From assembly GCA_013398275.1 (NCBI GenBank), contig VZSE01006029.1, positions 2,694,000 to 2,757,999 on the forward strand: DNA of 64,000 nucleotides. Direction: 5' to 3'. Origin of the DNA: Promerops cafer. Its lineage: Eukaryota; Chordata; Aves; Passeriformes; Nectariniidae. The translations under genes and the position numbers were made by a program. The notes beneath the pieces are model-generated. The model saw only the letters and a list, made by a program, of their open reading frames with translations, was not told the origin of the DNA and did no database searches. This document shows, piece after piece, positions 36,267 to 50,000 of the stretch; within the stretch, counting starts at the first letter, position 1, and each line of letters opens with the position of its first letter.

Positions 36267-39200
36267 TCACCAAAATTAATATATGGTAAATTCCAGGAAT
36301 GAAACCAGGGTGAGACATTAAGTGAAATGAGATATAAATGGATAGGAAAACTATTTAATTCAGAGAAGGAAGGGGAAGAGAGTAAAAAAGATCCTCCAGA
36401 GGATCTTTCCTTTCCATGTTAAGGCAAGAATGACCCTTCATGACCACAGATTTTTCACATATTCCTAGCACAACACAGCAAAACTGACTGGAAAAGCACT
36501 TTCTATTTAGTGCATTGACACATCTTGACAGGAGTCAGAAATATTAATCCTTCTTCATTTGTAACAGTAAATAAATTGTCCACATGTTCACTTAACTCCA
36601 CACAAAACTCATTATTATTATGATTTTCAAAACTGAAGAGTTCTGGATGCAGTTTTTGGCTGAGATTTCCCAGATGCCATAAGCACAGGCCATGACTTGT
36701 GTCTGAATTCTTGGCAAATGCCAGGCCACGGAATCAAATGGGAGGAAAGGCTTCTTTTGGCCCAGTCACAGCTGCTGATTTGACAGATGGAAATACTTTG
36801 TTTTGAGAGGGGCCTTGTGACAGATTCAGTTTTGACAACTGCCAGAGGCAGAACTGAGTAATCTGACCCAGGCTGTCAACTTCCAGCTTTTTATTGACAC
36901 CACTGGGTGAAAAATGGGACATGTGAGCAAAGTACAGACATGCTGGAAGATTCAAGGTATACCAATTAGTGATATTATTTGAATTTCTGACTTTTCATAT
37001 GATATTAGGTGTTTCAAAATCATAATTTTTATAGAATGCTTAAAAATATTTTTCTCTCATTGGACACCTCAAATCTTCACTTCCCAAGCTGTCAATTTAT
37101 CATGTACTTTGTGATCACAGTGACAATTCACAGCTTTTGGGCAGAGACTAATTTGTTCCACATTGATATAAACTGGGAGTCATTTCTTTGATGTCAACAG
37201 AATGACAGCAAGAAAACACAAATAACTGGAACTAGGTCCTCTGTCTGCAATGACTTTGTGACTTGATGATGGCAACCATATAAGACATACTTAGATTCCC
37301 AAAATTATTGTTACGAACAACTGTCAAATTAGCTAAAAGCAGATTCTAGAAGCTGAGATTAACGAATTGTCTCTATCCATGTTTTATTGCATAGAGGATA
37401 AATACTTAAATTAAAGAAAAACATCTTTTAGTATGTGAATCATTTTCTGCAGTTAAAGAAAATTCACATTACCCATCATAATGGAGAACATTACAAATTC
37501 AAATCACTTGAGGTTTATGTCCTCCGTTTTTGTGGCTTTCATGTTATTTCTTGCAAGAATTTTGTAGACAATAATTGCTTTGCAGAGGTACCTAGACAAA
37601 TGCTACAGAAGTGTCTGTGACTTTCTCTTCCACCCCCTCCTCCCCCATCCCCACGCACCCCCCTGCTGGCTCCTGCTCCCTCAGTTCACCCAGATGAACT
37701 AACTTTCTGATACTGCTCAAGGGATTAAGGCTGCAGGATACTTTCTGATACTGCTTAAGGCTGCAGGAGCTTCTTGGAAGAGCAGCCAGGGCTTCTTGGA
37801 AAGCAGCTGACTCCACTCTGAAGCTGAAAAAAAGTGCTTACCTAGCTTCTCATGCTGGCTGAGATGAGGGTGGGAATTTTTGTCTTTAAAGAGAAGATGA
37901 ATAATCCTGAATTTCATGTACAATTTTCATTTCAGTGATTTGTGAAAAAGCCTTATTCCATATTTCCTTCAGACCAAAAAATCTGAGATGAACATACTTT
38001 GTCCAAGTTATCAACACAAGTGTTAGAAATGCAGCTATCTTTATTATTTGTTCTGTTTCCTATTCACCAGACTGCACTGTTTTGTGTCTGTCATGAAATT
38101 TTACACAAGATGAAGCCTTCATGCAAGGCTAAAAGTCCCCTGAATGTGTACAAACAGCAAAAGGGCAGCTACAGGTCACCTCAGCTCCAGGCAGGTGGTT
38201 TTGGAGATCTGTATCTTCATACTGGTCTGTTAGGAACACATCCACAAGCATTAGGAATAGTCCACAAATAACTATGCCTTTGTTTTTCATGCTGTTCTTA
38301 AGCTTCCAAATGATTAGGTGGGGAGCAGGAGTAACTAAGGGACATGGAGCTGGTCTGAGAAGATGGAATCCAGCAGATTGTGCTGAGGTCTCAGCAGAGA
38401 AGCAATATAGGCAGCTGTGCTTGAGGATCTTCTTGGACTTTTAGGGGCACATTATACTAATGTAACTATAATGGCCTGAGAGTAAGCAGCTGCAGTACAT
38501 TTCTGAAAGGTAGTAAGGGGAAGACATCCACTCTAATATTTTAAAGCTCTTATTAATTATCCCTGATCACTTTTGGTGGTAAATAGGTGTAACTTTTACT
38601 GCTGTCCCTGCTCTAGGTTTATTGTGTGTGTGTATTGGATAGGCTACAGATGGAGAGGGTGAAAAGCAGAGTATCACTCTGAATGCCATGGTTTTGAGTG
38701 TGCATGGTGAAATACGACAGTAAGCAACACGCTGAGAATCAGGGTGTCACTGTTAATCAGATCTCCAAGTATGCCCCATAACCAGTCAAGTCAAAAGAAG
38801 AGAGATCAAAAAACTGGGAAACCTAGTTCAGAAGTTTTAATCTAGGTAGAGAATTTGGGCAGAACCGTATGAAACTGACCTCAAGAGCTTATCCTAGAGC
38901 AGCCAAATCCAATACTGTAAGGCTGCCAGCACTGTTCTACGATGGATCCATGTTCTGTTCACTTCCTACCATTGTATTCCATGAGGATTTACATTTGACA
39001 TAAGTTTCCACTAAAACCAGCCATCAAAGCCTGGTCTCCACCCATAACCAAACCTCCTGCACAATCCTAGGAAGTCTATCAATTCCCAGAAGTTCCAGAT
39101 TCCCTGCAAGCATGCCATGGGTCTGGTCCAGAGAAGCATCACTGAACATCACATGTGTGGAAGAGCTAGTCTGTACGTTCCCAGGAAATGAGACCCCACA

Positions 39201-40660
39201 GTACCTGTACAAAGGTAATTCACAGCTGCTCCCCTGAGGCAGAGGGGACATTCCTGGGGTTCTGTATTTCAGTGAAACCTAACTTACAGAAAACAGCCAT
39301 TACAAATTAGCCATGTTAATGTTAATGCTGTGGAGTAGAATACATGAAAAATATGCAAGAAACACAAAAAAAAATCTTCCAGCAAAAAAATTCTCACTAA
39401 AACAAGTCAGATTCCTTATATGAGGTCTTCACAACTCTCACACAAACAGCAGCTTCTTTGTTCCTCTTTGTTTTACTGACTTATTGCTGGAATGTACCAG
39501 AGTGTTTTAAACCACTTTCTATTTTCAACACATGATAATCTTACACCATCAAGCATAGCTACGTTTCACTATTTACCAGTGGTGGTGAATTTAACATGTT
39601 GACCTTCAGAGAAAAAACAGATCAGAGTTTAAGGTCAGTGATGAAATTGACAGTAATCAATATAAGATTTAAAACCAAATTAATTGAAGAAATAGGTATA
39701 ATTACTGACAAATGCATAGATCACTTAAATTGTTTCAGTCAGTCATTTTATTGGTTTTAAAAGACAGAGAAAAAGAAGTTGAAGGCAAAATGAGGTTGCA
39801 GCATTAATAGCAAGCCAAATGCAGCTGGACTTATAAACAAAGCTGCCAAAAGCACTGGAGGCCCCTGTTTTAATTGCATGAATATCCAAACAGTCATGTT
39901 TGGCATAAAACATTCAAGGAGTATCCTCAAAAGTCCACTTTTGGAGAAGAGGCAGAAATTATAAGTCTGGCCTTTATTCACAACAGATTAGTCACACGGG
40001 TGTTGCATAATTTTGCTTCAGAGAAAGACTGAGCAAGTGGAGAGAGAAACTCATGCACTGGCTTTTGGATGAAGTTTGAAAGCATGAAGGGGTAATTTGC
40101 TAAGTTATAGAGGAGTCAAGAATGCAAAACTCTAACTAAAGGGATTGGAATAGCTACAGCAATTGCCTTTTCTGGTCTAAGAGGCTACTGAGCCACATTT
40201 GACATGTAAGCACCTTTGACAGGGTCAAGCAAATTTTGCCCACACAAACTAGAATGAGAAAAGGTAAATTTTACCCACTGAAAATCAAAGGCTATTGGTC
40301 CGTTTGGTCCCATTAAGGAGACAAAAGTGCAGTGAAAGTTTTGATTTAGAGAATAAACGGATGCAGCAAGTTTCAAAGGTATGCAGCTCTAGCTGTCTAC
40401 ATCTTGAGTTTGCACAATAAACACACTAAACAAATTCTGTTTCTTGAAACTGACTTTTTGACCAAAAAAATATTTAAAGTGGCTTCTTTTGCTGGGAGAT
40501 GTATGTGAAACTGAGGAAAAGCCACAATGTGGAATAAAGGAGAAAATAGAAAGGGAAGGATGAGAGCTGTTATGTTTGTGGAGTCCTGGAAGGAAAATTG
40601 GAAAAGAATATCCTGAGGAGTTGGTCAGACCCAAATTCTCCTGTCTGTATACACAAAGTG
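36267..40660. other. Unique sequence, no gene seen
   Basis: No gene, RNA or named repeat. A C-rich tract at about 37631-37666 and a near-duplicate pair CTTTCTGATACTGCT (37702-37716 and 37742-37756) within it are the only local structures. Open frames are short. Confidence 0.5.
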
Positions 40661-41065
40661 TCATAGAATGGTTTGGGCTGGAAGGAATCCTAAAGATGAT
40701 CTAGCTCCAACCCCCTTGCCATGGGCAGGGACACCTTCCACTAGACCATGTGGCTTAAAGCCCCATCCAAACTTGCCTTTAACATTTCCAGAAATGGGAC
40801 AACCACAGCTTCTCTGGGCAACCTGTTCCCATGCCTCACCACCCTCACAGTAAAGAATTTCTCCCTAATATCCAATCTAAACCTACACTCTTGTCACTTT
40901 AACTCCTTATCCTATCCCTCCCTACATGCCCTTGTGAAAAGTCTCTCTCCAGCTCTCTTGCAGACCCCACTTAGGTACTGAAAAGCTGTTCCAAGATCTG
41001 TCCTAGAGCCTTCCCCTCTCCAGGCTGAAAAACCTCATCTTTCTCAGCCTGTCCTCATAGGAGAG
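40661..41065 (-). mobile_element. CR1 LINE, 5'-truncated, antisense
   Basis: The plus strand opens with TCATAGAATGGTTTGGGCTG, the reverse complement of a CR1 3' terminus. It continues with CCATGGGCAGGGACACCTTC, GGGCAACCTGTTCCCATGCC, TTTCTCCCTAATATCCAATC and GCCTGTCCTCATAGGAGAG. About 405 bases are kept. It belongs to the same general CR1 type as 27963-28838, whose sense 3' end shows the complementary landmarks. Inactive copy; no duplication of the target seen. Confidence 0.92.
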
Positions 41066-43949
41066 CAGAGAAAGGAATAGTGGGAATTATAAAATCATAG
41101 CAGTTGGAAAGATATGAGAGGTGGTAAAACCCACTTAGTGCAGGCTAAAGCTAACAGTAGCTGGGGTTGCAGGTACTGTTTATTTGTAATGGAACATCAT
41201 ATTTCCATATGATTCAGAGCTCTCAAGATGTGTTGGAATCTATAACATTGCTGTAATACTTTCAGGCATCCTCTTCTCCATTTTGTTGCATTCACTAGAT
41301 TGAAGCTGTTGTCTTGAAACTCTTCAGGCCGGGGACACCATTTGCCAATGAATTTAGCAAAATACAATCCAGACTCTGGATTTTGAAGGACTGTTCATAC
41401 TAAAACAGTGATGTAAGAAGAGTAAACAAATCTATTATCAGTCCTGCCTTCCCTCTACAAGTTTTCAAAAATCCATTTCTATTCTTTTCAAGCACTGTTG
41501 ACAAAAATTCCTAATGCAAGGGTAAGCTGGGGAAAAGTGAATTATGCCTTCTTGCTTCATGCAAGCTTTGGCCATTTTTCTCTTACCAACTCAAATTTGT
41601 TTCATTACTTCATTTATCTGAGGCTCCAGAAGAAAATTCAGGCTGGGTAATTTTGACCCGAATTATCACAGATTGTTAATATTTGGAAATGAAATTACAA
41701 AAGTAATTGTTAAGTTTCAAATTCCTGGAAATTACTTTCCTTCACCCTCATATACACTACTCCCCTCTTCAGCTTGTTATGATAGCACTTAATGTTGGTT
41801 GGCTTGTTGACACAACAACACTTGTTGACACAACAACACTTGTTGACATAACAACACTTTCTGATGGCTGGTTTAGTGAGCACTTATGTTAGATGCAACC
41901 TTTCTCTGATACAAGATTCACCAGCAAAATGTTATACCATCCAAAAAGATTATGAATGCACAATCCAGTACATGTTCTTTAGTGGGGTGAAAAGGAGAGG
42001 AAAAAGTTCATCTCTGCTAAAGACCAAAAATCATTGGGTTTTTTGAAAATCCTGTTTCATTTTCTGCAATGCAACAATGCACTGAATAAAAAGTGAAGCC
42101 CCATTTTTTGTGCCAACAAAACACCAGCTAACTTTTCTGGTAGCTACTGTTGACTAAAGGTATTAGAGTATCAGAAGCTCATGAAGTGGAGAAGTTTAGT
42201 GAAAAATGTCAGAAATTTCTCCTAAATCATATTTTTAAAAGTTAATTAGCATTTCCTTGTCACATTTATATATATAATATTCCAAAGAGATACTATTAAC
42301 AGCAACTGTGAGGAAAGAAGATGCTAGACATAGTGCAATAATTGGGATTTTTCATAACTGTACATCTAATTAACTACATTCTCTACCTGTGCAATTCTGA
42401 ATAACAGTGCAGTTCTGAAAAGGAAAATAACCTGCTCTGCCTCTTCTGGGTGGATGAAGAAAGTTGTCATATTAGTTACAGAAATACAACACTCATGTTA
42501 CAGACAAGCCCTCGAGGTAAACTAATCCTCCTTCGCTCACATTTAGTGATGATAAATAGCCTTTCATTTCACACTTCAAATGTTAAAATACTTGAACCAT
42601 CCCTTTTGGAATCTGTAATAACAAGCCAGGGAAATGACTGTATTTCAAACATACTTTAACTGGGTTTTAAAGCATCCACACTCAAATAAGCACTGCTGTC
42701 GAGACTTACCTTCTGTCTGTAATTCATGCTTAAGCCCTGGCCTCAGCTGTGCAATTGAGCAATTTTATCATGTGGACAAATATATTGGTTTTTTTGAAGA
42801 ATCCTTTTAAGACACATAAAATCGGAACTGAACAGAGAGTTTGCAGAAGTAAAAAACATTTTTATTTTTCATTAGATATTGCTGTAAGTCTTTGGAGAAT
42901 TTCCACTTGTGCAGGAGTTAGTATTTCTATGTCAGAAGCAATGCATTTAGAAAGACATCGAACTTAACGCTGGCTGAGGCTAATCTGAGTTGTATAAAAA
43001 GGTTATATGACTCTCTCAGATCTAAATATGAGGTAAATTGCTTTCTGCTTTTATTCCTGTAAATTTTGTCTATGAAATATCTTCCCATATGAGATGAAAA
43101 TTTCTAGAGGTAGTGAAAGGAAAACAAGGAGATTGTATGCTGTGAATAGATTGCTGTAGCAGAGAAAAGGTACTACTAAAATCATCTATTGCACTTTGAT
43201 CTCACATTTTCTCCCATAAATTAAAAATTGTTTTGAAATAGGTTATGGCTATATATTAAACAATGAGTATACTTGTAGTGTTAAATACTTTATCCCCATG
43301 AATAATTTTAGGATCTCGCTCCCTGATAATCTACATCTCATGCAATTTTTGTTACCTTTGAGACAATTTATCCCAGGAGTGCTCCATATTGAAAATTTCT
43401 ACTGCTCTGGGAGGAGTGGATTGAGAAAGAGTGCAGGACTCTTTCTGTATCTCAATAAGGCCTAACAACCAACAGCTTAATAAGAAAACTGCTTCAATGA
43501 GACGGGATGAGAAAGGCATATGGACAACAAGTAAATTTTACATTACCTCAGTCGCAGGACACCCTCAATTCATGTAGCCTGAGATGGTGGATTTTCTCAC
43601 AGCTCACTGTCCAGAGCAAATCCTGTCTTTGGAGAGTTCTTTTGTTCGTTGCAGCTAATGAGCACAGATAGATAGCAGGATGCATTAATAACACATGGGC
43701 TTCTCAAGCCCTAAGCACAAGGCCCAGATGAACAGATGTCGTCTGCTCAAGATTCTGGTTATTCCTTGAAGACAATGTCTTCCACAAAGCTCCCAATACA
43801 CCAGTCCAGTCCAGGCTGACTTCCCTCGAGCCCTCAGAGTCCTCCAACACCCTTGCAGCAGCCATTACTCTCTTGTATCCTCTAAGCCCACACCCTGGAA
43901 CACTACCTTGACATAATGCTATGAAAGCACCCACTGCTCCATCAAGCTG
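41066..43949. other. Unique AT-rich sequence, no gene seen
   Basis: Contains the 18-bp tandem repeat at 41803-41859 and a TA-rich patch near 42268-42280. At about 43700-43949 a GC-richer stretch adjoins the next CR1 fragment and contributes to a 104-codon minus-strand frame (43704-44018). The CR1 half of that frame is non-coding junk and the other half is unrecognised. Confidence 0.5.
41803..41859. repeat. 18-bp tandem repeat, about 3.2 copies
   Basis: Three units of CTTGTTGACACAACAACA are followed by CTT. Units 1 and 2 are identical and unit 3 differs by one base (C to T). Each unit is partly self-complementary (GTTG with CAAC), so each could fold as a small hairpin. An 18-bp unit keeps the reading frame, so a 61-codon frame across it (41707-41892) reads as a hexapeptide repeat rich in Thr, Val and Asp, which is probably incidental. 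Confidence 0.93.
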
Positions 43950-44036
43950 CCACACCATGTGCCTGAGAGCATTCTCCAAACTTTTTTTGAGCTCTGTCAG
44001 GCTCGGTGCTGTAACCACTTCCCTGGGGAGCCTGTG
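43950..44036 (-). mobile_element. Short CR1 fragment, antisense, lacking its 3' tail
   Basis: Plus-strand landmarks CACACCATGTGCCTGAGAGC, GAGCTCTGTCAGGCTCGG and ACCACTTCCCTGGGGAGCCT match the antisense CR1 region also seen at 4755-4810. The CR1 3' terminus that should lie to the left is absent: similarity stops at 43950 and unrelated sequence follows. The fragment is therefore broken on both sides, by deletion or by insertion of other DNA. Confidence 0.75.
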
Positions 44037-47000
44037 CTCTGCAGCATAGTGTGCTCAAATTAATCATGGAAGACATGATTAAATTCTTTATGGTTTATAT
44101 TGCATAAACTACTAACTGTTACAAAATTAACAGTTAACAATGCCAAAACCAGCCAGTGAGACCTTGGATCTCTGGATAGCTAAGACAGATCATTAAATCT
44201 AGAAAGAAGTGGGTTTTCAGACATGCTCCAGTTTTCAGCATCTTTCCCTTGATTATTTTCTAATATTTTTTAAACCATTTTCCCCAGACACCTATCTCTT
44301 CTCATTTAGCAGATAGACTGCCAAACTGGGCTTTAAATTCAGTGCCAGTAGTCATAAACACAATTTGCCACATGTAATCTGTAGACTCAAAAGTCTTCTG
44401 CAGGAACTGATTTGAAAACAGCCCAAAGTCAGTTACATTTCTGACATCTGACTGCAGTCAGCTGAATCATCTCTCCTTCTTCTCCAAACTGCATTGGGGA
44501 TACCTGTATGACATTTGCCAGTCCTCCTGCAAATTAGCAAAGGATTGTCAGTGTTTTTCAAAGGAGGGAGCTGACACAAGTTCTTTCCTGACCCAACAAG
44601 AATTGTGCGTGACTTCAACCCTAAATGATGCCTGGCTTTGGTTAGAAATGTCTCCTAAAAGTTAATGCATTTGTCATGTTTTTCTTTCTTGATATAATCC
44701 TTCAAGAGATATGAGTGTTGGAGTTCCCTTTGCATTGTAAACACTAAATAATAAGAAGGTCTGGTTCTTTTCTTCAAAATATCTTTCATATATATACCTA
44801 TCAAGTCTACTAAAATATCTGACTCACATATGCTTTTCTATGGCAGAGGTATCTATTAGTTAGATAAAATATATCTAAGAGTTCTCCCTTGTTTAAAGAC
44901 CTCAAACCAAGTTAAGGATATGTTGGAGCAATTAAAATGACACCAACTTGTGAGAAGAGCATTTAAAGCTGAAAAGCTTTAAAATGTGCAAAGTGGAAAC
45001 CATTTATTAAAATGTGTTTCATAAGAAGAAAAAAGTAGTTCACTGCCCTCAATTAGACCAGCCAAAAGGCTGAAGGGAAAAGAAAAATATCTTTCCAACT
45101 AGCTGTGGATGCAGGAAGGGCCAGCTAAATTAGCAAACGTGCTCATTTGGTGAGGGGCCGGAAGGCATCACAGCACTTCAAGAGCTCTTTGTTCAACTTC
45201 CACTTCAAATTAGAAATGAGATAATTTCCCTGCTCAATTGTCCTTGCCAGACATTGCTTCTTTTTTCCTAAACTGCACTTTTTTTTTTTCTTTAAAATAA
45301 GTAAGATTGCACCAAATGGCAGGTATTTTCAAGAGTACTGGGAAGAAAACCTTAGGAGAGGTTTTTCACCTTTCAGCCTCCATCAAGCCATGTGCTGTCA
45401 GTACTGTCAGCTGACAACACACCTTATTTTAAAGGAAAAGAACAAAATATAAACCCAAACAGCTGTGTAGTTCTTTCATCCTTGATTACAGCTGAAGGGA
45501 AGATATTTTTATTCAAATAGTCCATTTTCACAATCTTTCTCTCTTCATCTCCAACCACCTACTCTTGCCTGTAGTTCAAAGAAGTTTTTGTGGCAGACCC
45601 TTGTTAAAGATCTGACAGCACATTATTGAAACACCACAATGCAATGGAAAGAATGGTGAAAAATTCCACGATATATTATTGCATCCAGCCATCACAACAG
45701 CTAAGTTAGAAGAGAATAAAACCTTAAGGGATTCAAAAGCACTGAAAACGGGTTTGATAAGTCCTGTTCTCTAATGTAAAGACTCCCTGTTGTGTTTTAA
45801 CATTAGGTAGCATGATTCATCCCTTAGAGGTATATCTTATTTTTCAACCCATTTGTGCAATATTGAATTATTTGTATATCATCCAAAGCATGCCAAGTTT
45901 TCTTACACTGTCCTGTACACGATGAGTTCTAAGAAACCCTTTCTTCCTAACCAGATATTTCCAGAATTCTCTGAGCTTAATGGCTCTTTCTTCTGCAACA
46001 GCCATCAGAGACCTTTCAAGAACCTTATCTTATCTCCCTGCCCACAGGCAGCCTTTTCTCTGAGGTTTTTTTTCTTCCCATCCTGTCACTTACTTTCCTT
46101 TTCATTTATTTACTCTCCTCTTTCATACATTGGTCTTTCCATGTGCTTGTCTTGGAATTTAAAGAAGCTTAATCTAATTAATGGTTATGCATTTCATAGG
46201 TTATGACTGGATTTCGTTATCAACATCTATTAAGGCAACTGTAACATGAGTTTATATATATCACAGTGATATTCTTTCCAAAGCTATGTTGAGTAAACAG
46301 CTTTACATAACAGGTCTTCCATCTATTCACCTAATGTCACTAAAACAAAGCAAGCAATCAAGCAGTAAAAATAAGTACTAAGTAGAATTATATCTCCCTT
46401 GTCTTTCACCCCCTAACCAAAGGCAGTAGGACACTTCGGGCATATACCTGTGGAAAACAGCAAAACATCACAAATTGAAGGAGGTACAGATAGGAGAGAG
46501 TGTAGTTCCTGAAATCATTGTAGGAAACTCATATATTACATTAACAGCCATATGTATTCTGAAATTATACATTTAGATCTTGATTCTGTAGCTGATGGCT
46601 GTTCACTCCCAATTTATATTAAACAGTATATCATGAGATTTTTTTTAAAAAAAACAAGCGTTTTGAAATAATTTACCAGGTTTTGCTGCCCTTCAACTTT
46701 CTACCAACTGTCGAGGTTGCAGTGTCACAACACCTGGGAGATGTCTGGGTGAGAGCACTGCAGGACTGTTGGTTCCTCTGTATTTCACAAGAGCCAAGAG
46801 CAGTGGCAGGTCAAGGGTACTTTTCCTCATGGATGACAAACTGCCCTAGAACTAGCACATAATTCAAGTTTAGTGACCAGAGCTTACAAAATAATCCATG
46901 CCGGTGATGAGCTGGCTGATATTGATCACCATAATAAACTGGGTTTCCCAAATCACATTCACTAAATCAGAGTTATATACTAGTCACTGAACAGCTAGTT

Positions 47001-50000
47001 CTGCTGAGGAGTAAATAATGCAATCATTTCCACTCAATGTTTTTAAGACTGTCAGCTGAAAAAATTAATCCAAATAATTGTTAAATAACCCTGAATCTTA
47101 CCTGTGACATACTTCGTTCTGATTTTGAAGAACAGATTTAAAAGGTCTTTTGCATATTTATCTGAATATTTCAATGACATCTTTGTGTTGTAATTCCAAA
47201 TAGAATTTTTTTCCAAGAAAATTAGCCAAAAAAGAAAAAAAAAGGTGCCAGTCCTCTAATGAATCTGAAAGTAGAAAGATCATAGCTCCATAACTGATAT
47301 TTGAGCACACAGACATTTCTAGGACAGATACTTGAAACAAATTGATCTCAGTTCAGTTTTTAACATTAATAAGTAGAATTTGAATTTGTAATAAAATAAA
47401 CTATTTAGATAATAAGTAGGATCTCTTTCTACTTTCAGAAATTTGTGAGATTGTGAATCCATTCCAGTCCTTCTCGAACATTTTTTATGTATGAGCAAGT
47501 TTATGGAACAGGAAGTCTTCACTCAGCTTGAGATTAAGCTCTCACAATATACATTCATACTTAGTCCTTCACTGGTTTAAAACACGATTTTAAAAATTTA
47601 TAATGTAAACTGTGCAGTTACCATAAGAAAACTCCACAACACTTAACACAATACAAGGCCTCTACCAGAGACTTTATGCTTACATCATCACTGGGTCAAA
47701 TACAACATAAAGAGTGGATGTTCAGTCTTTTGAAATGTGTCAAGGCAGCTTCCAAGCCATGTGACAGTGACTGCTCAAAAATCCATCCATCCTTTCTCTT
47801 AGTAGTCATGCTCTGCCAATGAATCTTGAATAGCAAAGCTCAATTTTATTATTACATTATTTAAGCGGCAAATATCCAAAATTTATTTCAGTTGCCAAGT
47901 CACAGCCTTTGTGGTATTTTCAAATAATAAGCAAAAACTAGTTCTTAAGTCACTTAATTTTAAAACACAGTGTTCTGCACCCTGACCATTTGTTTGGAGG
48001 GTAAGAAATTCTGTTTCAGGAAATCCCTAAAGACCTACATCCAGGTGGAAGCTAATGTTTAAACCCAGGGCTTCTCTGAATCAGAGCTGCAGTAATTAGT
48101 GAAAACATTTCCCAAGTTAGAAGAGACCACAGAAACAGCTTCAGCCATCAGACTCTCAGAATATGTTAGGGACACTCCAGTCCCACTATAAGAAAACCCA
48201 GCCAGCAGGGAGGCTGCCAAAATGTGCACCAAGTCCATGAACAGATAAATGGAGAATTAATTGAAGAAAAACCATGCTGTATTTAGTGTTTCACTGAAGG
48301 AAAGCAGTAAGAGCAGGAGCAGAGCTCTTATTTATGATGGAAGCAAAACCATTGTAACAGAAAAGCAGAAAGGTGGCAACAAGAAAAGAGTCCTGCACTA
48401 AGAGCACTAGAACATGATTTTCTTTTCTGCCTTGTGCTTGATTCCATCACATATGCATTGAACTCTCACATACTCCCACAGCTAAGCCTTTCAGAAGCAT
48501 GCACAATCAATGTAAGTGGTGAAGACACTGGTTAAGCCAGTGGGATTGGAGCACACAAACAAAAATGTAAAGGCACAAATATCAAGACATAAAAGGATGG
48601 AATTCTGCTTTTTAAAACTTGCATTTTCCAGTACCATTCTCAAATAGTGGGGATCCTTAGAAAAAAGGACAGTTAGCCTTCTTATACGGCTAACAACAGG
48701 GACATCTTTATCACCCTCCTTTCTAGTTATTACCTCTCTGTTCTCTCATCCATTTAATGGCATATACATGAGCTTATAAGGTCTGTCACATACACATTAG
48801 TATGCATAGGCATTAGTACCAAATACTGAGAAAAGGATTCTTTGTTTCTATGGGCTTCATTCTGTATTTGAAAAATTTCTTTTTACATGACGTACTAAGT
48901 GTTTAAATTTGGCATGACTGATCCTTTAGAATATATTCATCCCAACTGAAAAAATAAATAAAAATCAAGAACCACCACTGCTCAGATATTTTCCTGATTT
49001 GAGGTAAAACAATTTTAATTCTCCAAGGAATTAAACACTGTGGTCTGCCAAACTGGCATCTGAGGTGAGGACAGAGGGGCTGGTCTAACTTTGCCAATAG
49101 AAATATTAACAAGGATCTGGGCAATGGAAAAAATCCCCAGGCAGCCACATGAGCTCAGTGATCATTTCCTCTTGAACTTGCTCACAGTGACAATTTAAGC
49201 AGCTGAGTCTCACTGACTCCAAAGTTAATGAAAGTCTTCTGTAACTACACTCATGCAAAATTCAGTTTCAGTAATATTTGCAGCTGCCAGGGTTGTTAGT
49301 CACAGCAGACAAACTCCTAAGGAATATGTGTAAAAGAGCATCTATTCAATGCTAGATCTTACAATTTGTGTTATTCTGGTCACCTTTCCACCTCTTTGCA
49401 TCTTTTCTCATCCTTCTGTTTAGTTTTATAGCTTGTGAGCCTTAGTTCTCCCATAAATGCATGTTCATACTGCACTTTGTATCAGGAAAACCACTCTTTT
49501 TTCATGTGATCATTCTGCTGGTAGTACAAATTGGCCTAAAATATAAAAAGTCAACCTATGTAGAAAAGTTTGATATCAAGTATTTGTACTGAACAAAAGC
49601 TTCTTCAATTCATTATATGTAGAAAGGGAGAATATGCAAGCAAATTACTGACTCAGCATGAGCACAACTCTGTGTACAGAGACTGGGAAAATAGGCTTAA
49701 TTAACTAATCATATTTCTCCTTAATCTGTTGATTACGGTCTAACAGAATTCTCTTAAGGCTTGTGTATGTTCCTGTTTCAAAAGCACTGTGATTTCCCTT
49801 TTCCAACTGAACATACTTCATCAAATAACAAAAACTCCAACAGAGTAAAATAGCTAGAGGTGTGTTCTTTAAGAAAAAGCTGATGTAGATCATGCTAAAT
49901 AATATTCAGATCAAGGTAAATTTGCATGCCATCCATTTCCAAACAGGGTATATATCACCACATTTCACTCAGATCTGGTGCACAGTGAGGTGTGGAAGTA

